Positions 17,238 through 25,217 of a stretch of 64,000 bases of DNA are shown piece by piece. Below the pieces are notes generated by a model that was not told the DNA's origin, did no database searches, and was given only the letters and a program-made list of their open reading frames with translations. Location of the stretch: contig JANQWS010000032.1 of the NCBI GenBank assembly GCA_030729785.1, forward strand, positions 1-64,000, in the 5' to 3' direction. The stretch's first letter is position 1; every line of letters starts with the position of its first letter. This DNA comes from Algoriphagus sp. Its GTDB lineage: Bacteria > Bacteroidota > Bacteroidia > Cytophagales > Cyclobacteriaceae. The position numbers and the translations under genes are program-made.

Positions 17238-17954
17238 ATGTTAACCGTCACGCAACTCACCAAAGTATACAACAAGCAAACCGCCGTCAAAGAGGTCAGT
17301 TTCCACCTTGATGGGGGTGAAGTGGTAGGGCTGCTCGGGCCCAATGGGGCTGGAAAAAGCACCACCATGAAGTGTATTGTTGGCTTGATCCGCAAAACAG
17401 CTGGAGAGATAACGATTGGGGGACACGATCACCTTTCGGTGGAGGCTAAGCGCTTATTCTGCTACATCCCTGAGACACCCTATGTCTACGATTTGTTGAC
17501 TATCTGGGAGCACATGCAGTTTATTGCTCAAGCTTATGGGGTGCGGGATTGGAAGGCGAAAGCGCTTGAACTTTTGGAATTGTACGAGTTGGAAGACAAG
17601 CAAAAAAAATTGGGTAGGGATTTATCCAAGGGGATGCGACAAAAGGTATCTATTTGCTGTGGTTTGCTACCAGATCCGCAACTCCTATTTTTTGATGAGC
17701 CGATGATAGGCTTGGATCCCAAAGCGATCAAAAACACCAAGAACTTGTTCAACACATTGAAGGAGCAGGGAAAAACCATTCTCGTTTCTACCCACTTGAT
17801 TGAAGGAATTGAGTCGATTGCGGATCGCATCTTAATCATGAAGGAGGGCCAAATTATTGGCAATGATACAATTGCAAATTTGAGGCTACAAGCAGAAACG
17901 GGAATTGGCCTAAGTTTAGAGGACTTATTTTTAGAATTGACAAAAGATGCATGA
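17238..17954 (+). CDS. ABC transporter ATP-binding protein
   Basis: A 238-aa nucleotide-binding subunit. Walker A GPNGAGKST is at 34-42, the signature LSKGMRQKV near 133-141, Walker B LLFFDEPMIGLD near 150-161, and an H-loop in LVSTHLIEG. This is the CcmA/daunorubicin-type exporter class, with a C-terminal extension after the H-loop (VEISIADRILIMKEGQIIG-type). It couples ATP hydrolysis to the permease that follows with an 8-bp overlap. The substrate is unknown. Confidence 0.92.
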   Translation: MLTVTQLTKVYNKQTAVKEVSFHLDGGEVVGLLGPNGAGKSTTMKCIVGLIRKTAGEITIGGHDHLSVEAKRLFCYIPETPYVYDLLTIWEHMQFIAQAYGVRDWKAKALELLELYELEDKQKKLGRDLSKGMRQKVSICCGLLPDPQLLFFDEPMIGLDPKAIKNTKNLFNTLKEQGKTILVSTHLIEGIESIADRILIMKEGQIIGNDTIANLRLQAETGIGLSLEDLFLELTKDA

Positions 17955-19572
17955 GGTTCGCCTACTCCTAAAAAAGGATTTTTTGATTTTCATCAATAAC
18001 CTTCTTCTAATTTTACGAAACCCACTGCGCTTGATTCCCTATGGAATCGGAGCGGGGTATTTTTTCTTTATGTATTCCAAGGGTATTGTCGGAAGTCAGC
18101 GGATCAGCTCTGAAATGAATTTGGATGCTGCAGCTGGGGCAGATATCACCCAGCAGAACATCATCGGGGGGTTGACGGTGGTGGCATTGGTGTTTTTTAT
18201 TTTTCAGTTGTACCGAGCTACTAAAAACAATATTACTTTCTTCAAGATGGCAGATGTAAACCTGCTTTTTCCTGCGCCAGTGAAGCCCGAAAATATTTTG
18301 ATGTATTACATGGCCCGTTCCATTTTACCTGTATTGGGTGGGTCTTTGATTTTTCTAGTCTACAGTGGAGGTCAGCTTGCCAGTGAATTTGATTTGACTT
18401 TTCTAGGAGGATTATTTTTGTTGTTGGGGTTTGCTCTTTTCTTTTTCCTGATTTCCCCAGTCCGATTTTTAATCTACACGCTCCATACCCGCTTTGGGAT
18501 TTTAGAACACTTGCGCGCGGGCGTTTTGGTGCTAGGAGTGCTCATCAGCGCTCTGGTTTTGATTCCTGGATTTTTAGCCCCTAAATTTTGGGAGGGAATG
18601 TTCGCATGGATTACCTCGCCTTGGTTTGATTTGTTTCCGGTGGTGGGCTGGAGTAGGGGCATGATGTCCTACTTTTTGAACGGGAATTTGATGGTGTCTT
18701 CATCCTATTTACTACTATTTGGGCTTACTTATTATGCCGTAGTAAAACTAGTGATTCAGTATTCCGGACATTACTACGAAGATGTGTTGGATGCAACACA
18801 AAACAATGAGGATCGCCTGGAAAAGGCAAAAGGGACAAAAGAGGTGACCGAAGATGCCTACAGTTTAAACTCAAAAAAGCAATTGGCACTTCCTGAATTT
18901 GGGTTGGGAGCAAAAGCCTTTTATTGGCGGAATTATGTGCAAAGTAGCAGACAGGATATCCATCCGCTGATTGGGCTATATACAGGAGGAATGGCTGTAT
19001 TGGGAATTGTTCTTGCTGGTCTAGGCCACTTTGACTGGTTTTCGCATCAGGTACTTTATTTTTATCTTTTCTTTTTGCTTTTCTTTTATTTCATGGCGGG
19101 CATTGGAAGGGCCACTATTGGAGACCTGAAGAAACCATGGTTTATCTTAATTCCTGCTAGTTGGTCTTTAAAATTTTGGAATATGATCAAGCTGGATCTG
19201 GTACAAACACTACTATTTGCCTTGTTACTGATCCTTCCTTCCGTGGTAATCGGAGATTACAATTATTGGTTGATTGTGCTTTTTCCATTGGGGCTGATTT
19301 TCGCCTATGTGATTGGTCTTGCCGTCAACCTAATTCCTCAAGTGGGCTTGGATGAGGGCTGGGACCGTGTACTGATCAAGCCTTTAATGATTGGGGGCAT
19401 TGTTATTTTTGGACTAGTGCCCACCCTATTTTTTTCTGGCTTACTATTCGGAATTACCGGAAAGTTTATCTTCGGTTTTGGGGCTGCAGTGTTGGGTTTA
19501 GGCTTTTTGGCTGCTATACTGACGCATGTAGCCTTGGATGTTTTGAAGCGATTGGAATTTAAGGAGTTGTGA
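17947..19572 (+). CDS. ABC exporter permease
   Basis: A 541-aa polytopic protein with about 12 hydrophobic segments and a central charged cytoplasmic loop (about 270-315, EDRLEKAKGTKEVTEDAYSLNSKKQ) that separates two six-helix halves. It resembles the large putative ABC exporter permeases found beside CcmA-type ATPases in Bacteroidota and Firmicutes. It starts at ATG 17947 inside the end of the ATPase gene, so the pair is translationally coupled. The exported substrate cannot be told from sequence. Confidence 0.85.
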   Translation: MHEVRLLLKKDFLIFINNLLLILRNPLRLIPYGIGAGYFFFMYSKGIVGSQRISSEMNLDAAAGADITQQNIIGGLTVVALVFFIFQLYRATKNNITFFKMADVNLLFPAPVKPENILMYYMARSILPVLGGSLIFLVYSGGQLASEFDLTFLGGLFLLLGFALFFFLISPVRFLIYTLHTRFGILEHLRAGVLVLGVLISALVLIPGFLAPKFWEGMFAWITSPWFDLFPVVGWSRGMMSYFLNGNLMVSSSYLLLFGLTYYAVVKLVIQYSGHYYEDVLDATQNNEDRLEKAKGTKEVTEDAYSLNSKKQLALPEFGLGAKAFYWRNYVQSSRQDIHPLIGLYTGGMAVLGIVLAGLGHFDWFSHQVLYFYLFFLLFFYFMAGIGRATIGDLKKPWFILIPASWSLKFWNMIKLDLVQTLLFALLLILPSVVIGDYNYWLIVLFPLGLIFAYVIGLAVNLIPQVGLDEGWDRVLIKPLMIGGIVIFGLVPTLFFSGLLFGITGKFIFGFGAAVLGLGFLAAILTHVALDVLKRLEFKEL

Positions 19573-19674
19573 TTTTTTGTGGGGATTCAAAAAATTTAAA
19601 GGCTAGAATTGAAGATTTGGTAGATTTTTTCTTCAGAGGATTGATTATTCCAAGTAAGACCCGAGAATTTCATT

Positions 19675-19682
19675 TATTTTTG
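19675..19682 (+). promoter_or_regulatory. Promoter -7 element for the cysteine synthase gene
   Basis: TATTTTTG matches TAnnTTTG, 21 bp before the ATG at 19704. No matching TTG lies 19 bp upstream. Confidence 0.4.
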
Positions 19683-19703
19683 ATCATCCAAATATAACAT
19701 CCC

Positions 19704-21071
19704 ATGATTTACAACTCGATCATTGAAACAATTGGGAACACCCCAATGATTCGTCTCAATAAACTTTCGCAAGGCATAAAGGGGGAGGTATTGGTTAAAG
19801 TGGAGTACTTCAATCCAGGTAATTCCATGAAAGACCGGATGGCAATCAAGATGGTAGAAGATGCTGAGAAGGCGGGGATTTTGAAGCCAGGGGGAACTTT
19901 AATTGAGGGGACATCTGGGAATACAGGCATGGGCTTGGCTTTAGCAGCAGTGGCTAAAGGGTACAAGTGTATTTTTACTATGGCGGATAAGCAATCCCAG
20001 GAAAAAATAGATATTCTTCGGGCAGTAGGTGCAGAGGTGGTGGTTTGTCCTACCAATGTCAGTCCTGAGGACCCAAGGTCGTATTATTCGGTAGCAAGAA
20101 AATTGAATAAAGAAATTCCAAATTCATTTTATCCCAATCAGTACGATAATTTGTCGAATTCACAGGCGCATTACGAAACTACGGGACCAGAGATCTGGAA
20201 AGATACGGAAGGGCGGATTACGCATTATGCTGCAGGAGTAGGTACTGGAGGTTCCATGTGTGGTACTGCTAAGTATTTAAAGGAGCAAAATCCGAACCTG
20301 GTGACCATCGGTTTAGATACCTATGGCTCTGTATTTAAGAAATATAAGGAAACGGGTATTTTTGATGAGAAGGAAATTTACCCTTACCTAACCGAAGGTA
20401 TTGGAGAGGATATTTTGCCCAAGAATGTGGACTTTTCTTTGATTGACCACTTCGTCAAGGTGACCGACAAGGATGCTGCGGTGATGACCCGTCGCTTGGC
20501 TCGAGAAGAGGGTCTTTTTATTGGATGGTCATGTGGATCAGCGGTGCATGGGGCATTGGAATATGCCAAAGAGCACCTCCAGGAGGGAGATGTACTCGTA
20601 ATCATTCTTCCAGATCACGGTACCCGTTATTTAGGGAAAGTTTACAATGACGAATGGATGCGTAACCATGGGTTTTTGGAAGATAAATCGTATGCTACTG
20701 CTCGAGATATCATTACTGAGCGTAGCAGTACGTACCAGTTGCTTTCGGTTAAGAAAAGTGATTCTGTCAAAGAAGCTATCAGTTTGATGAATGGCAGAAG
20801 CATCTCACAGATTCCTGTCTTGGATGGGGAAGAGGTAGTGGGTTGCTTGACAGACAATAAACTACTTGCGAGAATGATTGACAATCCGCTATTGAAGGAC
20901 GCTCCTGTTTCTGAGGTTATGGAAGGGTCTATGAAGTTTGTCGCTTTGGATTCTACTTTGGACGTACTTTCTTCTATGATTGAAAAAGATAAGGCTGTTT
21001 TGGTGCGTGATTCTGAAGACAAAATCCACATCATTACCAAGCACGATATTTTGGAGGCTTTTAGTAAATAA
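19704..21071 (+). CDS. PLP-dependent cystathionine beta-synthase/cysteine synthase with CBS pair
   Basis: A 455-aa enzyme. Residues 1-325 are a type II PLP domain: the PLP lysine is K43 in NPGNSMKDRMA, SGNTGMGLA (about 72-80) binds the substrate carboxylate, and GVGTGGSMCGTAKYL is the phosphate loop. Residues 335-455 form two CBS motifs (regulatory, usually nucleotide- or SAM-binding), which the simpler CysK/CysM enzymes lack. It therefore condenses serine or O-acetylserine with homocysteine or sulfide in sulfur amino acid metabolism. No heme-binding N-terminal domain is present, unlike human CBS. The next gene starts directly after its TAA. Confidence 0.92.
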   Translation: MIYNSIIETIGNTPMIRLNKLSQGIKGEVLVKVEYFNPGNSMKDRMAIKMVEDAEKAGILKPGGTLIEGTSGNTGMGLALAAVAKGYKCIFTMADKQSQEKIDILRAVGAEVVVCPTNVSPEDPRSYYSVARKLNKEIPNSFYPNQYDNLSNSQAHYETTGPEIWKDTEGRITHYAAGVGTGGSMCGTAKYLKEQNPNLVTIGLDTYGSVFKKYKETGIFDEKEIYPYLTEGIGEDILPKNVDFSLIDHFVKVTDKDAAVMTRRLAREEGLFIGWSCGSAVHGALEYAKEHLQEGDVLVIILPDHGTRYLGKVYNDEWMRNHGFLEDKSYATARDIITERSSTYQLLSVKKSDSVKEAISLMNGRSISQIPVLDGEEVVGCLTDNKLLARMIDNPLLKDAPVSEVMEGSMKFVALDSTLDVLSSMIEKDKAVLVRDSEDKIHIITKHDILEAFSK

Positions 21072-21716
21072 ATGAAAGTAGATCGCCTGCTTACGGTACC
21101 TGTTCAGATTGACATCAAGGCGTCATTTGTACGTGCTTGGGAGCTCTATCGGCTTCAGCCCTTTTATTTTTCTCTGTACATGCTTTTCATCTTTTCTATT
21201 CAAGGGATGGTAGTCCTGTATGTGCAATCTTATCTACTTATTTACAGCGCGCTATTGGCTCCAGCATTGTATGCGGGATTTTATTTGGTAGCTAATAAAA
21301 TCAGTCGAGGGGAAGCAGTCATTTATCCAGATTTTTTTGCAGGCTTTCGATTTTGGACTTCTGCTACTGTAATTTCCTTGCTTACCCAAGCATTTATTGC
21401 TTTTGGGTTGCTAGCCTTTATTGTACCGGGGATTTACTTGGGGGTAGGCTACCTTTTTGCGATGTTGATGGGAATTTTTGGAGGGATGGAACCTTGGTCA
21501 GCAATGGAATGGAGTAGGAAATTAATTACCCGCAATTGGTGGCAATTCTTTGCCTTGCTCTTGGTGCTACTCGTGTTTAATTTACTGGGATTGTTGCTTG
21601 TTGGGGTCGGGCTTTTGCTAACTATGCCACTTACTTTTTTGGTTCTTTATGTGGTATTTGAAGACTTGACCAGAGAGGTTTTTTCAGAAGATGAGTTAGG
21701 CGCTACTCATGGGTAA
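21072..21716 (+). CDS. Polytopic membrane protein, unknown function
   Basis: A 214-aa protein with about five membrane helices (around 28-50, 55-75, 95-120, 122-145, 155-195), preceded by an amphipathic N-terminus (RLLTVPVQIDIKASFVRAWELYRLQP). It resembles the broad group of small Bacteroidota membrane proteins with internal helix pairs and GI/GV-rich hairpins, without a defined function. Its ATG follows the cysteine synthase stop with no gap, so they are cotranscribed. Its last 14 bp overlap plsC on the other strand (21703-21716). Confidence 0.8.
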   Translation: MKVDRLLTVPVQIDIKASFVRAWELYRLQPFYFSLYMLFIFSIQGMVVLYVQSYLLIYSALLAPALYAGFYLVANKISRGEAVIYPDFFAGFRFWTSATVISLLTQAFIAFGLLAFIVPGIYLGVGYLFAMLMGIFGGMEPWSAMEWSRKLITRNWWQFFALLLVLLVFNLLGLLLVGVGLLLTMPLTFLVLYVVFEDLTREVFSEDELGATHG

Positions 21717-22434
21717 GTAGCATTGCCTCCAAACGATTCCTACATTTTTCTGTGAATTCTTCCACTTCATTCTTGGATGAGGCAGCAGGGGGAATCATGG
21801 GCTTGGAATAGTATACCCTTATTTTCCCGGGTTTGAGTAGCCAAGAACCCCTCTTCATCAACTGGTCTGCACCAATGACTGCCATCATGAGGATGGGTGT
21901 TTGAGTTTCTATAGCCAATCGAAAGGCGCCCTTTTGAAAGGGAAGAAGCGTTTGATCCGTATTGTTTCGTGTGCCTTCTGGAGCCACCACTACAGATATA
22001 CCTTTTTGTAGTAAGAGGTTTAGTTTTTCCAAACTTTTATGTCTTGAAAGGGGATTAGTTCTGTCTACCCATACGGCCAGTTTGCCCACTACAGTTGCAA
22101 AGATGGGTATTTTAGCCAGCTCTTTTTTTCCGATGGCACGAACACGATGTGGAACAACCATCGGGATTAATGGTGCGTCAAGATTGGAGCGGTGATTGAA
22201 AATGTAGATGTAGGCTTGGTTGAGATTGATAGACTCTCTACCGTGTACTTCGTACCGAATCCCTGTCAAAAATGACCAGGCGCCAACCCAGAAACGAATG
22301 AATACAAAGGATATGACATCTCCACGTGGATGAATGAGGAGAGGGATCAAAACAAAAAGGCCCACGAGGAGCATCAGCACAAAAAAAAGAAGTGCAGCAT
22401 AGGCGGTATAGATCCATTGAAAAAACTTGAACAT
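21703..22434 (-). CDS. plsC: 1-acyl-sn-glycerol-3-phosphate acyltransferase
   Basis: A 243-aa membrane acyltransferase that makes phosphatidic acid, the precursor of all phospholipids. Hydrophobic helices are at about 8-35 and 43-58. The catalytic HX4D motif is HRSNLD (81-86), and the second motif PEGTRN lies at 152-157. FPFQKGAFRLAIETQTPILMMAVI holds motif IV-type residues. Length is typical. Its 3' end overlaps the convergent gene by 14 bp. No good promoter stands out in the first 60 bp upstream; a plus-strand terminator lies there instead (22491). Confidence 0.92.
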   Translation of the reverse strand: MFKFFQWIYTAYAALLFFVLMLLVGLFVLIPLLIHPRGDVISFVFIRFWVGAWSFLTGIRYEVHGRESINLNQAYIYIFNHRSNLDAPLIPMVVPHRVRAIGKKELAKIPIFATVVGKLAVWVDRTNPLSRHKSLEKLNLLLQKGISVVVAPEGTRNNTDQTLLPFQKGAFRLAIETQTPILMMAVIGADQLMKRGSWLLKPGKIRVYYSKPMIPPAASSKNEVEEFTEKCRNRLEAMLLTHE

Positions 22435-22490
22435 TGAAATTTCCTTAGTAGATTTGGGTTCGTAAAAAATCTTTCACTCTTTGCTTGCAG

Positions 22491-22521
22491 GCCCCGATTT
22501 CGTATCGGGGCTTATTTTTTT
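22491..22521 (+). terminator. Intrinsic terminator, plus strand
   Basis: GCCCCGAT (22491-22498), loop TTCGT, ATCGGGGC (22504-22511), then TTATTTTTTT. It is a strong hairpin with a T-run only on the plus side. No plus-strand gene ends nearby: the region to the left is plsC on the minus strand. It may end read-through from the 21072 gene or an unannotated transcript. Confidence 0.75.
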
Positions 22522-22525
22522 AAAG

Positions 22526-22656
22526 GATTAGCCGCACTTTCACTACCAACGGAATAAAATAAGTTTTGTAGTTCATTTGATTGGGTGGTGCTTTGTTAGC
22601 GATTATCCGCAACACATAAAACTTCCCGTATCTATTGTGTGAGATTGCGGAGGTCA
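22526..22656 (+). repeat. Degenerate interspersed element, copy R7
   Basis: A decayed copy of the TGATTATCCGC element. The left box is GATTAGCCGC (22526-22535), followed by TTTCACTACCAACGGAATAAAATAAG and a TTCATTTGATTGGG arm. The internal box is a perfect GATTATCCGC (22601-22610), and the right end has lost part of its sequence (GATTGCGGAGGTC, 22643-22655). The 22435-22882 gap also holds the terminator at 22491 and the rpsA promoter at 22766; nothing else is seen in it. Confidence 0.7.
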
Positions 22657-22765
22657 ACTATTTTGAATTCAATTTTAGGATGAATCGCACACACTAACAA
22701 GTTAGAAACGATTGGAAGTATATGCTAATTTTCCCTTTGATATATTTTCGATTCAATAAATTTTT

Positions 22766-22773
22766 TACCTTTG
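22766..22773 (+). promoter_or_regulatory. rpsA promoter -7 element
   Basis: TACCTTTG, a perfect TAnnTTTG match, about 117 bp before the rpsA ATG. The -33 TTTG is imperfectly placed (22737-22740). It implies a leader of about 100 nt. Confidence 0.65.
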
Positions 22774-22835
22774 CAATCCGTTCGAGTGAATGGGGCGATT
22801 TTGGACTTTCCAAGCGCTAAGTATTAACCCAAAAG

Positions 22836-22863
22836 CCGCTTCCTCATGACTCTAGGGAGGCGG
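22836..22863 (+). promoter_or_regulatory. Hairpin in the rpsA 5' leader
   Basis: CCGCTTCC (22836-22843) pairs with GGAGGCGG (22856-22863), with one G-T wobble and a 12-nt loop. It sits in the predicted rpsA leader and includes purine-rich GGGAGG. A leader hairpin at this place would suit autoregulation by protein S1, as known for rpsA in E. coli, but that is inference. Confidence 0.45.
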
Positions 22864-22882
22864 GTCAATAGAGTTGTATTTT

Positions 22883-24652
22883 ATGTCTAGTACAAAAGAT
22901 TTTAATTGGGATGACTTCGATACCAAAGGTTTTGGAGAAGGTTATTCCAAAGAGCAGCGCGCTCAAATGGAAGCGATGTATGCCGGAACTTTAAGTGAGA
23001 TCACAGAAAAAGAAGTGATCAAAGGTGTGGTCGTGGGAATAAATGACAAGGATGTCATCATCAATATTGGATTTAAATCCGATGGCTTAGTTCCTCTTTC
23101 TGAATTCCGTGACATTGCTGACATTAAGGTAGGCGATGAGGTGGATGTATTTATCGAAGAGCAAGAAAATGCATTGGGTCAATTGATCCTTTCTCGTAAG
23201 AAAGCAAAAATTGTTCGTGCATGGCATGACATTGAGGCTGCCTTGGAAAACGATAGCGTGATTGAAGGTCTTGTAAAAAGAAGAACTAAGGGTGGTTTGA
23301 TCGTAGATATCTATGGGGTAGAAGCTTTCTTGCCAGGTTCTCAAATTGATGTAAAACCTATTCGAGATTTTGATATCTATGTAGGTAAGAAAATGGAAGT
23401 GAAAGTGGTTAAAATCAACCACGCCAATGATAACGTAGTTGTTTCTCACAAAGTATTGATTGAGAAAGATCTAGAGAAGCAAAAAGCAGAGATCCTCAAC
23501 AACCTAGAAAAAGGACAGGTTTTGGAAGGGGTGATCAAAAACATGACCAACTTCGGTGTATTCATCGATTTGGGAGGTGTAGATGGTCTACTTCACATTA
23601 CCGATATCTCTTGGGGTCGTATCAATCATCCAGAGGAAGTATTGCAGCTTGACCAGAAGGTTCAGATTGTGGTACTTGACTTTGATGATGAGAAGCGTAG
23701 AATTTCATTGGGTATGAAGCAGTTGAGCGCTCACCCTTGGGATTCTTTGGCTTCAAGCCTAGAGGTGGGTTCTCGCGTTAAAGGTAAGATTGTAAACGTT
23801 GCAGATTACGGTGCATTCTTGGAGCTGGCTCCAGGAGTAGAAGGATTGATCCACGTATCTGAAATGAGTTGGTCTCAGCACCTAAGAAATCCTGCAGATT
23901 TTGTAAAAGTAGGTGTGGAAATCGAAGCCGTGGTACTGACATTAGATAAAGACGAGCGCAAAATGTCTTTGGGCATCAAGCAATTGACTGAAGATCCATG
24001 GACTAAAGGCGACATGTCTTCTAAATATGCAGTTGGAACGAAGCACAAAGGTGTGGTCCGTAACTTAACTAATTTCGGTTTATTCCTTGAATTGGAAGAG
24101 GGAATCGATGGGTTGGTACACGTATCTGATTTGTCTTGGACTAAAAAGATCAAACATCCGTCTGAATTCGTGAAAGTGGGAGACGAGCTTGATGTAGCTG
24201 TACTTGAACTTGACGTAGATAACAGAAGATTGGCTTTGGGCCACAAGCAGTTGGAAGAGAATCCATGGGATACCTTCGAAACCTTGTTCCCAATCGGGTC
24301 TGTACACAAGTGTATTGTAAACTCCAAGAACGATAAGGGAGCAGTGCTTGAACTTCCTTATGGATTGGAAGGCTTTGCGACCATCAAAAACTTAGAGAAA
24401 GAAGACGGTTCTCAAGTAGAAGTTGGGGAGTCATTCGACTTCAAAGTAGCTGAGTTTTCTAAGGACGACAAGCGAATTGTACTTTCACATACCGCGATGT
24501 TCAAGGAAGAGGTGAAGGCTCCTAAGAAAGCTGCTACTCCTGCCAAGAAAAAAGAAGAAGCTGCTGAGCTTCCTGCACAAGGTGAGAAGTCTACCTTTGG
24601 TGACATTGATGCCCTTGCAGAATTAAAGGAAAAGATGGAGGGCAAGAAGTAA
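22883..24652 (+). CDS. rpsA: 30S ribosomal protein S1
   Basis: A 589-aa protein from ATG 22883 (MSSTKDFNWDDF); a TTG at 22874 is in frame but unlikely. It has six S1 (OB-fold) repeats, seen as repeating units such as GVFIDLGGVDGLLHITDISW, GAFLELAPGVEGLIHVSEMSW and GLFLELEEGIDGLVHVSDLSW, each ending in GMKQL or GIKQL before the next. S1 binds mRNA leaders and helps start translation. The C-terminus adds a Lys/Glu/Ala-rich tail (APKKAATPAKKKEEAAE). It is followed by a strong terminator. Confidence 0.97.
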   Translation: MSSTKDFNWDDFDTKGFGEGYSKEQRAQMEAMYAGTLSEITEKEVIKGVVVGINDKDVIINIGFKSDGLVPLSEFRDIADIKVGDEVDVFIEEQENALGQLILSRKKAKIVRAWHDIEAALENDSVIEGLVKRRTKGGLIVDIYGVEAFLPGSQIDVKPIRDFDIYVGKKMEVKVVKINHANDNVVVSHKVLIEKDLEKQKAEILNNLEKGQVLEGVIKNMTNFGVFIDLGGVDGLLHITDISWGRINHPEEVLQLDQKVQIVVLDFDDEKRRISLGMKQLSAHPWDSLASSLEVGSRVKGKIVNVADYGAFLELAPGVEGLIHVSEMSWSQHLRNPADFVKVGVEIEAVVLTLDKDERKMSLGIKQLTEDPWTKGDMSSKYAVGTKHKGVVRNLTNFGLFLELEEGIDGLVHVSDLSWTKKIKHPSEFVKVGDELDVAVLELDVDNRRLALGHKQLEENPWDTFETLFPIGSVHKCIVNSKNDKGAVLELPYGLEGFATIKNLEKEDGSQVEVGESFDFKVAEFSKDDKRIVLSHTAMFKEEVKAPKKAATPAKKKEEAAELPAQGEKSTFGDIDALAELKEKMEGKK

Positions 24653-24678
24653 ACTAGCCTGAAATTGAACAAAAAAAA

Positions 24679-24706
24679 CGCCAGCAAAAGCTGGCGTTTT
24701 TTTTTT
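24679..24706 (+). terminator. rpsA terminator
   Basis: CGCCAGC (24679-24685), AAAA, GCTGGCG (24690-24696), then ten T. An A-run precedes it, so it could work on both strands; it lies 26 bp after the rpsA stop. Confidence 0.9.
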
Positions 24707-24760
24707 GCCTTTATTAGACGTAAGCAAAGGATTTGCTACTTCGATAAAAGGTTGAAACAC

Positions 24761-24789
24761 AAAAAAAAACACCCAACTGGGTGTTTTTT
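24761..24789 (-). terminator. tRNA-Cys terminator
   Basis: On the minus strand, an AACACCCA/TGGGTGTT-type stem with a very short loop is followed by a run of nine T (complement of 24761-24769). It is placed directly after the tRNA gene. Confidence 0.75.
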
Positions 24790-24791
24790 GA

Positions 24792-24861
24792 GGTCGCGAG
24801 CGGATTCGAACCGCTGTACGAGGTTTTGCAGACCTCTGCCTAGCCACTCGGCCACGCGACC
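24792..24861 (-). tRNA. tRNA-Cys (anticodon GCA)
   Basis: A 70-nt cloverleaf on the minus strand. The acceptor stem is GGTCGCG/CGCGACC, the D-arm GCC...GGC, the anticodon stem GAGGT/ACCTC with loop CTGCAAA (anticodon GCA), the variable loop GTAC, and the T-arm AGCGG-TTCGAAT-CCGCT. All stems pair. CCA is not encoded, as usual for this phylum. Confidence 0.97.
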
Positions 24862-25143
24862 AATATTTTGGAATGCAAATTTACAGATAATCTTTGCGAC
24901 TACAAAACTGCTAGAGGAGATTTCCTGGCAAATTTTAGTATCGACCGAACTTTCAAAAAATGTGGAAATCAGGACTTCAAAATAAAAAGAATTCAAAAGA
25001 TTAAATCCGTTTAGAAATTTCCATTATTTATATTAATTCTAAATAAAATTATCTTTCTATTATCCCCTGTAATTCACTGAAAAACAGCTAGCTAGTTTCT
25101 CTTTACTTGATTCCTTATCTCCTTGTTTATTCCTACATTCTTG

Positions 25144-25174
25144 TTTGAAAAATTAAGCCTCGATAGTACCTTTG
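25144..25174 (+). promoter_or_regulatory. Promoter of the act/cox respiratory operon
   Basis: TTTG (25144-25147), exactly 19 bp, TACCTTTG (25167-25174): an ideal Bacteroidota housekeeping promoter. The leader would be about 37 nt. The rest of the 24862-25217 gap is AT-rich with no further feature seen. Confidence 0.85.
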
Positions 25175-25217
25175 CGGGGGTTACTGAGATCCGTTTAAAT
25201 TATTTAATAGCAACACT

